From JBBQSN01 sp038213835 (GTDB taxonomy: Bacteria; Actinomycetota; Actinomycetes; Actinomycetales; CAWJMD01): 7,917 nucleotides of DNA. The stretch is from assembly GCA_038213835.1 (NCBI GenBank), contig JBBQSN010000156.1, forward strand, positions 1 to 7,917, written 5' to 3'. Made by a program: the position numbers and the translations under genes. Under the pieces are notes generated by a model, which saw only the letters and a list, made by a program, of their open reading frames with translations, was not told where the DNA came from and ran no database searches. Shown here one piece after another: positions 1 to 4,817 of the stretch; positions within the stretch are counted from its first letter, which is position 1; each line of letters begins with the position of its first letter.

Positions 1-306
1 GACCGCGAGCCAGAGACCGTCGACACCGTGCGACAGGGCGGCGCGCGGGCGGGCGGCGCCCAGGCTCCGCGCGACCCCGGCGGTGGTGCCGTAGGCGAGG
101 AAGACGCAGAGCCCGACGACGGTCGACAGCACCGCCGCCGCGATGCCGAGCCCGGCCAGCGGCAGGGTGCCCAGGTGGCCCACGATCGCGGAGTCGGCGA
201 GCAGGAACAGCGGCTCGGCGACCAGGGCCGCGAACGCCGGGACCGCGAGCGCGAGGATCTGCCGGTCCTGCTCGCGGTCCATCGGCCGCTTCTGCGCCCT
301 GCTCAC
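1..306 (-). CDS. MATE-family multidrug/drug:cation efflux transporter, N-terminal part (gene continues beyond left edge)
   Basis: Reading leftward from GTG at 306, the frame stays open for 102 codons to the window edge. The residues fit the N-terminus of a MATE (DinF-like) antiporter. A charged start is followed by PAFAALVAEPLFLLADSAIV (about residues 24-43), typical of MATE helix 1, and then VGHLGTLPLAGLGIAAAVL leading into helix 2. Family members export drugs or metabolites across the inner membrane using H+ or Na+ gradients; the substrate here cannot be told. An in-frame ATG at 282 is an alternative start. GTG is preferred because CATGAT lies 6 nt upstream, the same arrangement as at three other genes here, suggesting leaderless translation. 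In several actinobacteria a MATE gene sits between rplI and dnaB, which fits this location (general knowledge, not visible here). The gene diverges from the gene at 366. Confidence 0.82.
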   Translation of the reverse strand, partial: MSRAQKRPMDREQDRQILALAVPAFAALVAEPLFLLADSAIVGHLGTLPLAGLGIAAAVLSTVVGLCVFLAYGTTAGVARSLGAARPRAALSHGVDGLWLAV

Positions 307-312
307 GGCCCC

Positions 313-318
313 ATCATG
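313..318 (-). promoter_or_regulatory. Candidate -10 element for the leaderless MATE gene
   Basis: Read on the minus strand this is CATGAT, followed by 6 nt (GGGGCC) and the GTG start. It matches TANNNT at the two most conserved positions (A2, T6) and resembles TATGAT. At this distance transcription would begin at or within a base or two of the start codon. No clear -35 is seen. Confidence 0.4.
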
Positions 319-327
319 TCCGCCGGC

Positions 328-344
328 TCCGACCGGACGTCGGA
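328..344. promoter_or_regulatory. Inverted repeat between divergent promoters (possible shared operator)
   Basis: TCCGAC (328-333) and GTCGGA (339-344) are perfect 6-bp arms around a 5-nt spacer. The repeat lies midway between the facing -10 candidates of the MATE gene and the isomerase-family gene, where both -35 regions would fall. A dimeric repressor site is plausible but unproven; such short repeats also occur by chance in GC-rich DNA. Confidence 0.3.
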
Positions 345-353
345 CCGCCCTGG

Positions 354-359
354 CAGGCT
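354..359 (+). promoter_or_regulatory. Candidate -10 element for the leaderless isomerase-family gene
   Basis: CAGGCT lies 6 nt (GCGCCC) upstream of the ATG at 366. It fits the actinobacterial -10 pattern TANNNT except for the first base. No Shine-Dalgarno sequence stands before this ATG, which favours a leaderless message. Confidence 0.4.
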
Positions 360-365
360 GCGCCC

Positions 366-1019
366 ATGACCGGGACGGACGCTGCGCGCTGGGACCTCGT
401 GGCCACCGAGCGGCTCGCGCTCGCCGACCTGCTCGAGGGGCTCACGCCCGCGCAGTGGGCGGCGCCGAGCCTGTGCGAGGGCTGGAGCGTGCGCGAGGTT
501 GCTGCGCACGTCATGGTCGGCCCCACGTCCTCGACGCGGGAGCTGGCGCGGGCGATGGTGACCGCCCGCGGCAACCCGGACCGGGCGAACACCGTGCTGG
601 CCAGGGCCCGCGCGACGGCGCCCACCGAGCACCTCGTCCAGGTGCTGCGTGAGCACGCCGGCAGCCGGTTCAGCCCGCCGCTGATGGACTGGCACGCGCC
701 GCTCACCGACGTCCTGCTGCACCGGGAGGACGTTGCCGTCCCGCTCGGGCTGCCGCCGGACCGGCCGGTGCAGAGCTGGTTGCTCGCGCTGGAGTTCCTG
801 GTCTCGCGCCGCGCCCGCACCGGTTTCGTCGGGCGCGGTCTGCCGAAGGTGCGGCTGCGGGCCGCCGACGCGGACTGGCAGCACGGCGAGGGTCCCGAGG
901 TGGCCGCCCCGGCGACCGCGTTGGCCCTGGTCCTCACCGGTCGGACCGCACTGCTCGACCGGCTCGTCGGCGACGGTGCCGCGGCCCTGTCCGGCTGGGT
1001 CTCGTCCACCCGTCGGTAG
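366..1019 (+). CDS. Maleylpyruvate isomerase family mycothiol-dependent enzyme (DinB-like fold)
   Basis: This 217-residue cytosolic protein has the mycothiol-dependent maleylpyruvate isomerase N-terminal (DinB-like four-helix) domain. The signature is the early LCEGWSVREVAAHV stretch (residues 36-49). His48, Asp115 and His119 (in DVLLHRED) are placed like the metal-binding triad of this superfamily, so a divalent metal such as zinc is likely bound. Characterised relatives isomerise maleylpyruvate or transfer or release mycothiol, the actinobacterial low-molecular-weight thiol. The substrate of this paralogue cannot be read from sequence. Residues 125-217 form a short C-terminal part typical of the family. 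The ATG at 366 is chosen because the family signature begins about 35 residues in and CAGGCT lies 6 nt before it. The gene stands alone, divergent from the MATE gene and separated from dnaB by 410 bp. Confidence 0.85.
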   Translation: MTGTDAARWDLVATERLALADLLEGLTPAQWAAPSLCEGWSVREVAAHVMVGPTSSTRELARAMVTARGNPDRANTVLARARATAPTEHLVQVLREHAGSRFSPPLMDWHAPLTDVLLHREDVAVPLGLPPDRPVQSWLLALEFLVSRRARTGFVGRGLPKVRLRAADADWQHGEGPEVAAPATALALVLTGRTALLDRLVGDGAAALSGWVSSTRR

Positions 1020-1059
1020 CCCCGCCGTTCACCTGCTGGACACCGGCGAACTTTCTCGC

Positions 1060-1076
1060 GTCCACAGGCGGTGGAC
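1060..1076. repeat. Palindrome GTCCAC-N5-GTGGAC, left arm of a larger inverted repeat
   Basis: GTCCAC (1060-1065) and GTGGAC (1071-1076) are perfect arms with an 11-bp centre-to-centre distance, about one helical turn. Bases 1063-1076 recur exactly as the reverse complement at 1148-1161, a 14-bp inverted repeat across 71 bp. Both arms contain DnaA-box-like cores. Confidence 0.7.
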
Positions 1077-1147
1077 CGCGTTGTCCGTGGTCACGGCGCT
1101 GCGCGAGCACCGAACCAGGCGGGCCGCGGCGTGGCGTCCACAGGGTT

Positions 1148-1164
1148 GTCCACCGCCTGTGCAC
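1148..1164. repeat. Near-palindrome GTCCAC-N5-GTGCAC, right arm of the larger inverted repeat
   Basis: GTCCAC (1148-1153) faces GTGCAC (1159-1164), one mismatch from perfect symmetry, with the same 5-nt spacer as the copy at 1060-1076. Bases 1148-1161 are the exact reverse complement of 1063-1076. Confidence 0.7.
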
Positions 1165-1215
1165 CGTCACACAGAGTTACCCACACCCGGTCCACAGGAC
1201 GCCCCACAGGCCTCT

Positions 1216-1245
1216 TTGCGTGCGGCGGCACCGGGCACGTAGCGT
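1216..1245 (+). promoter_or_regulatory. Candidate dnaB promoter
   Basis: TTGCGT (1216-1221) and TAGCGT (1240-1245) are separated by 18 nt. They fit the common actinobacterial sigma-A pattern of TTGNNN and TANNNT. Transcription would start near 1252 and give a leader of about 180 nt. The DnaA-like cluster ends just upstream. The match is modest and other starts are possible. Confidence 0.3.
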
Positions 1246-1286
1246 GCGCGGGCGAGCTGATCAGGGGACGTCGCGTCACCCTCCGC

Positions 1287-1304
1287 ACCGGTCCGAGGAC
1301 CGGT
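1287..1304. promoter_or_regulatory. 18-bp palindrome in the dnaB leader
   Basis: ACCGGTCC (1287-1294), GA, then GGACCGGT (1297-1304) gives perfect 8-bp arms. The 2-nt centre makes it a poor RNA hairpin without fraying and a better candidate for a dimeric protein binding site. The binding factor is unknown. Confidence 0.4.
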
Positions 1305-1317
1305 TGTCGGAGCCCGG

Positions 1318-1333
1318 GCGTACACCTGTTCGA
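1318..1333. promoter_or_regulatory. Candidate LexA (SOS) box
   Basis: GCGTAC-ACCT-GTTCGA matches the actinobacterial/Gram-positive LexA site TCGAAC-N4-GTTCGA at 10 of 12 defined positions. The right half is perfect; mismatches are at positions 1 and 4. It lies about 97 nt upstream of the dnaB start. Damage control of dnaB would be plausible but is inferred from one imperfect site. Confidence 0.3.
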
Positions 1334-1347
1334 CATGACAGCGACGA

Positions 1348-1374
1348 GCGAGGGCGCCACCACGGGGCCCTCGC
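1348..1374 (+). promoter_or_regulatory. Leader hairpin before dnaB
   Basis: GCGAGGGC (1348-1355) pairs with GCCCTCGC (1367-1374), giving eight perfect base pairs with an 11-nt loop in the presumed dnaB leader RNA. No U-tract follows, so it is not a classical terminator. Its role is unknown. Confidence 0.35.
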
Positions 1375-1414
1375 GGGCACCGACCCCCCGGGGCGCTCCG
1401 TGACGACCGCACAA

Positions 1415-1423
1415 GAGGGGGAG
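1415..1423 (+). promoter_or_regulatory. Shine-Dalgarno sequence that fixes the dnaB start
   Basis: GAGGGGGAG ends 6 nt before the GTG at 1430 and is the strongest ribosome site in the window. It selects GTG 1430 over the in-frame GTG at 1400, which has only GC-rich sequence ahead of it. Confidence 0.75.
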
Positions 1424-1429
1424 ACCGCC

Positions 1430-3838
1430 GTGTCCTTGACGCAAGCCGGGCCGTACGACCCGGCTCCGTACCCGGCGCAGCACTCCCCGAGCGAGGACTT
1501 CGGTCGCACCCCGCCGCAGGACGTCGCGGCGGAGCAGTCCGTCCTCGGCGGCATGATGCTGTCCAAGGACGCCATCGCCGACGTCATCGAGCAGGTCCGC
1601 GGCAACGACTTCTACCGTCCCGCGCACGAGCTGGTCTTCGAGGCGATCCTGGACCTGTACGGCCGCGGCGAGCCGGCCGACGCCGTCACGGTGGCCGCCG
1701 AGCTCACCAAGCGCGGCGAGCTCGGTCGGGTCGGCGGTGCCGCCTACCTGCACACGCTGATCTCCTCGGTGCCCACCGCGGCGAACGCCGGGTACTACGG
1801 CGAGATCGTCCGGGAGCGGGCCGTGCTGCGGCGCCTGGTCGACGCCGGCACCAAGATCGTCCAGCTCGGGTACGCCTCGGGCGGCGGCGACGTCGACGAC
1901 CTGGTGAACCAGGCGCAGGCGGAGGTCTACTCGGTCACCGAGCGGCGCACGAGCGAGGACTACGTCGCCCTGGCGGAGACGATCGAGGGCACGATCAACG
2001 AGATCGAGATCTCCGAGGGCCGCGGCGAGGAGATGATCGGCGTCCCCACCGGGTTCAGCGACCTCGACTCCCTCACCAACGGCCTGCACCCCGGGCAGAT
2101 GATCGTCCTGGCCGCCCGGCCTGCGATGGGAAAAGCGCTCGCCCTGGACACCCCGCTGGCCACCCCCACCGGCTGGACGACGATGGGCGAGGTGCAGGTG
2201 GGCGACGAGCTGATCGCCGCCGACGGCACGCCCACCCGCGTGGTCGCCGCGACCGAGGTGCTCGCGGACCGACCCTGCTACGAGGTCGTCTTCGACGACG
2301 GGTCCACGATCGTGGCCGACGCCTGGCACGAGTGGCTCACCGACGACCCTCGCTCGCGGCGCGGCACGGGAGGCGCCCGGGCCGAGCTGCGCACCACCGA
2401 GCAGATCGCCGCGAGCCTGCGCTGCTCCACCGGCGATGCCCGGCTGAACCACTCGGTCCGCAACGCCCTCCCGCTGCAGCTGCCCGAGGCCGACCTGCCG
2501 GTGGACCCGTACGTCCTGGGCGCCTGGCTCGGCGACGGCTCCACCGACGCCCCGCGGATCCACACGGCCGACGCCGAGATGGTGATGCGCCTGGAGGGCC
2601 TCGGGCTCCGCCTGGTCCCCGCAGGCCCCCGGGGCGCGACGATGCGCCTGCCGGAGGAGAGCGCCGACCACGGGTCGATGACGGCGCTGCTGGGCACTGT
2701 CGGCGTCCTCGGCGACAAGCACATCCCGGCCGGGTACCTGCGCGCGTCCGAGCCGCAGCGACGTGCACTGCTGGCCGGCCTGCTCGACACCGACGGCACC
2801 GTCAACCGCACCGGCTCGGTGCAGTTCGCGGTCACGCACGAGCGCCTGGTCGACGACTTCTGCGAGCTGCTCTCCTCGCTGGGCTACCGCTACGGGCGCT
2901 GGGCCAAGCGGGCCGCCGGCCGCACCGAGGCCCCATCGACGTGCTGGACGGTCACCTTCACGACCACCGACGAGGTGTTCGCGCTGACGCGCAAACAGCT
3001 CGTGCACAAGGAACGTCAGCGCACCCCGAAGCGCACCGGCCACCGCTTCCTCGTCAACGCCCGCCCGGTCCACCCGGTGCCCGTGCGCTGCGTGATGATC
3101 GACCACCCCGACCACCTCTACGTCGCCGGCCGGACGATGGTGCCGACCCACAACTCCACCGTGGCGCTCGACATCGCCCGCAGCTGTTCCATCAAGCACG
3201 GCAAGGCGTCGGTGATCTTCTCGCTCGAGATGAGCCGCAACGAGATCACCATGCGACTGCTGTCCGCCGAGGCCTCGGTCAACCTCCAGCACATGCGCAA
3301 GGGCACGATGCGTGAAGAGGACTGGACCAAGCTCGCGCGCACGATGGGCCGGGTCAGCGAGGCGCCGCTGTTCATCGACGACAGCCCGAACATGTCGCTG
3401 ATGGAGATCCGGGCCAAGTGCCGCCGGCTCAAGCAGCGGCACGACCTCAAGCTCGTCGTCATCGACTACCTGCAGCTGATGAGCTCGGGAAAGCGGGTCG
3501 AGTCGCGCCAGCAGGAGGTCTCGGAGTTCTCCCGTGCCCTCAAGCTGCTGGCGAAGGAGATCGAGGTGCCGGTGATCGCGGTCTCGCAGCTGAACCGCGG
3601 CCCGGAGCAGCGCACCGACAAGAAGCCCGCGATGAGCGACCTGCGCGAATCGGGCTCGATCGAGCAGGACGCCGACATGGTGATCCTGCTGCACCGCGAG
3701 GACGCCTACGACAAGGAGTCCCCGCGCGCCGGCGAGGCCGACCTGATCGTGGCCAAGCACCGCAACGGGCCAACGGCGAACATCACCGTCGCGTTCCAGG
3801 GCCACTTCTCCCGGTTCGTCGACATGGCGCACGACTAG
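1430..3838 (+). CDS. dnaB: Replicative DNA helicase DnaB, intein-containing precursor
   Basis: This 802-residue precursor would become a 462-residue helicase after removal of a 340-residue intein. DnaB is the hexameric ring helicase that unwinds the replication fork and recruits primase. The N-terminal domain starts near residue 29 (PPQDVAAEQSVLGGMM) and runs to about 130. The RecA-like domain shows Walker A ARPAMGK (Lys235), cut by the intein before the P-loop Ser. After the intein come FSLEMS, Walker B VVIDYLQL (Asp339 in mature numbering), AVSQLNRGPEQR and KHRNGPT with the likely arginine finger (Arg438). The C-terminus is normal and the length is typical of DnaB. GTG 1430 is chosen for its strong Shine-Dalgarno sequence; GTG 1400 is a weaker alternative. 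Splicing is required for a functional ATP site. The upstream region carries DnaA-like and LexA-like sites. Confidence 0.97.
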   Translation: MSLTQAGPYDPAPYPAQHSPSEDFGRTPPQDVAAEQSVLGGMMLSKDAIADVIEQVRGNDFYRPAHELVFEAILDLYGRGEPADAVTVAAELTKRGELGRVGGAAYLHTLISSVPTAANAGYYGEIVRERAVLRRLVDAGTKIVQLGYASGGGDVDDLVNQAQAEVYSVTERRTSEDYVALAETIEGTINEIEISEGRGEEMIGVPTGFSDLDSLTNGLHPGQMIVLAARPAMGKALALDTPLATPTGWTTMGEVQVGDELIAADGTPTRVVAATEVLADRPCYEVVFDDGSTIVADAWHEWLTDDPRSRRGTGGARAELRTTEQIAASLRCSTGDARLNHSVRNALPLQLPEADLPVDPYVLGAWLGDGSTDAPRIHTADAEMVMRLEGLGLRLVPAGPRGATMRLPEESADHGSMTALLGTVGVLGDKHIPAGYLRASEPQRRALLAGLLDTDGTVNRTGSVQFAVTHERLVDDFCELLSSLGYRYGRWAKRAAGRTEAPSTCWTVTFTTTDEVFALTRKQLVHKERQRTPKRTGHRFLVNARPVHPVPVRCVMIDHPDHLYVAGRTMVPTHNSTVALDIARSCSIKHGKASVIFSLEMSRNEITMRLLSAEASVNLQHMRKGTMREEDWTKLARTMGRVSEAPLFIDDSPNMSLMEIRAKCRRLKQRHDLKLVVIDYLQLMSSGKRVESRQQEVSEFSRALKLLAKEIEVPVIAVSQLNRGPEQRTDKKPAMSDLRESGSIEQDADMVILLHREDAYDKESPRAGEADLIVAKHRNGPTANITVAFQGHFSRFVDMAHD
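2135..3154 (+). mobile_element. Class 3-type DnaB intein with LAGLIDADG homing endonuclease domain
   Basis: This is a 340-residue in-frame protein intron between Walker A Lys and Ser of DnaB. Block A is ALALDTPLATPTGW with Ala1, so the usual Cys/Ser nucleophile is absent. Block B contains WHEW, with His65 and Trp67 at B:10 and B:12. Block F is VRCVMIDHPDHLYVAG with Cys319 at F:4. Block G is VPTHN with Thr338, His339 and Asn340, followed by extein Ser+1. Trp/Cys/Thr at these places is the signature of class 3 inteins, where the block F Cys makes the first thioester. The inserted domain has two LAGLIDADG motifs, VLGAWLGDGS (127-136, Asp134) and LLAGLLDTDG (212-221, Asp220), plus KHIP (195-198). 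It therefore looks like a full endonuclease. Base composition matches the host gene. Splicing activity is inferred, not shown. Confidence 0.93.
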
Positions 3839-3861
3839 GTCCTCCCGGCGCCCTTGACCTA
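3836..3861. terminator. Weak inverted repeat between convergent stops (possible bidirectional terminator)
   Basis: TAGGTC (3836-3841) and GACCTA (3856-3861) are 6-bp arms around a GC-rich 14-nt loop. Each arm contains a stop codon: the dnaB TAG on the plus strand and the acetyltransferase TAG on the minus strand. There is no U-tract and the stem is short, so terminator function is doubtful. Confidence 0.25.
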
Positions 3862-4745
3862 CCGCATGTCCCGCCGGCGGTCACGTCGCTCCGGGAGCCG
3901 CTCGAAGCCGGCCGAGACGTAGGTGGCCACTGCGCCGAGGTTGGCGCTCGGGGTGGCCACCACTGCCGCCGACGAACCAAGGTCCCGGAGCGCCGCCACG
4001 GAGGCGACGCTGATCGCCGTGCCGTGCCGTGACCGCGACCGCGGTGCTCCGGGTGCGTGCCCATCGGCTCGATCACCCCGTACCTGCCGGGACCGGCCGA
4101 CCACACCGTCACCACCGCCACGGCGGTGTCCTCGTCGTCGTACCCGACCAGGCACCGGGCGTCGGCGAAGGGCAGCCCGGCGGCCAGCGCGTCCCACCGG
4201 GTCCGGGCGGCCTCGTCCGTCAGCATCGAGCCGCCGAACGCCGACCTCTGCACTGCGGACCACACAGGGGTCTGCTCCGTGCCCACCACCACGATCCGCA
4301 GCCCGGGCTCGTCCACCGGCTGGCTCAGGTCGCGGCGCAGCAGCGTCCACGGCTCGTCGGCGCTCCAGCCGTCCTCGCCCAGCAGGTCGTCGACGAGCGC
4401 TCCCGGCGGCGACTCGACCGCCACCGTTCCCGGTGGCAGCACGCCGCGGTCCGGCCGGGTCACGTCGGCCACCAGCTGTTGCGCAAGCTCCTCGCTGCGC
4501 TGGGCGTCCGGCGCGACGGCCAGCCGGAGCAGGGTGGGACCGTCCAGCAGCCCGAGAGCCAGGAAGTGTCCGTCGTGACTCCAGGTCCGCACCGCCGCGG
4601 CCGTCGCCTCCGCTCCGGACCGCCAGAACCAGCCCAGGTCCCCCGGATGCAGCTGGATCGGTGCCCCGTCGTGCTGCCAGGTCCGCAGCACGCCCACGAT
4701 CGCGCTCAGCCCGTCGACCCCAGGTGCGCCCAGCACGATCTGCAT
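3859..4745 (-). pseudogene. GNAT-family acetyltransferase, frameshifted by a pentamer repeat
   Basis: Reading leftward from ATG at 4745, an N-terminal part (residues 1-145) precedes a GNAT domain (about 149-293). The acetyl-CoA loop reads MGTHPEHRGRGHGTA (228-242), the Q/R-x-x-G-x-G motif A. Immediately after it the frame changes. The true continuation, ISVASVAALRDLG then VVATPSANLGAVATYVSAGFE, is found in another frame and ends at TAG 3859-3861. Removing one 5-bp unit from the GCCGT x3 repeat at 4016-4030 gives an uninterrupted 293-residue protein. As written, the first frame runs on with a low-complexity basic tail to 3783, inside the dnaB 3' end. The substrate is unknown. The start at 4745 has a GGGGTGG sequence upstream; ATG 4796 is an in-frame alternative overlapping the DUF899 gene less plausibly. 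It could be a true pseudogene, a slippage variant or a sequencing error. Confidence 0.8.
4016..4030. repeat. Pentanucleotide tandem repeat (GCCGT x3) causing a frameshift
   Basis: Three perfect GCCGT units (ACGGC on the coding minus strand) sit in the acetyl-CoA loop of the acetyltransferase gene. Two units would keep the reading frame; three break it. A second short repeat, GACCGC x2, follows directly at 4031-4042. Replication slippage is the likely origin. Confidence 0.9.
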
Positions 4746-4817
4746 GGCCCGATCACCACCCCATGGCATCGTCGGTCCGCACCTGGATCGCGGCACCGGA
4801 CCAGACTCCCAGCGCGG

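Larger units (their letters stand above)
1058..1208. promoter_or_regulatory. Cluster of DnaA-box-like motifs upstream of dnaB
   Basis: Compared with the high-GC consensus TTGTCCACA / TTATCCACA, the best matches are TTGTCCACC (1146-1154, 8/9) and TTACCCACA (1177-1185, 8/9). GTCCACA cores occur at 1060-1066, 1136-1142 and 1190-1196, an inverted GTGGAC at 1071-1076, and a weaker CCCCACA at 1202-1208. DnaA, the replication initiator and a transcription factor, binds such boxes. Their presence just ahead of the helicase gene suggests DnaA control or titration. This is inferred from motif density; no binding data are available to me. Confidence 0.45.
1020..1429. promoter_or_regulatory. Non-coding upstream region of dnaB (410 bp)
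   Basis: I see no convincing gene here. Long frames cross it on both strands but show no family resemblance and lack ribosome sites. In order it holds DnaA-box-like motifs (1058-1208), a candidate promoter (1216-1245), an 18-bp palindrome (1287-1304), a LexA-box-like site (1318-1333), a hairpin (1348-1374) and the dnaB Shine-Dalgarno sequence (1415-1423). The size and density of symmetric motifs suggest a regulated dnaB promoter. Confidence 0.6.

Noticed and set aside
1304..1327. TTGTCG followed by TACACC as a second dnaB promoter
   Set aside because: The gap between the hexamers is only 11 nt, too short for a sigma-A promoter.
1220..1429. N-terminal extension of DnaB to an upstream start
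   Set aside because: The extra residues are not DnaB-like (Arg/His-rich), and a strong Shine-Dalgarno sequence stands before GTG 1430.
2135..3154. The intein as a separate host gene insertion or a group I intron
   Set aside because: The reading frame stays open through both junctions and carries protein-splicing blocks A, B, F and G, so it is spliced as protein, not RNA.
1091..3832. A 913-codon open frame on the minus strand opposite dnaB
   Set aside because: It is the antisense shadow of dnaB and its intein. The residues are His/Gly/Arg/Val-rich with no family resemblance, as expected when GC-rich third positions remove stop codons.
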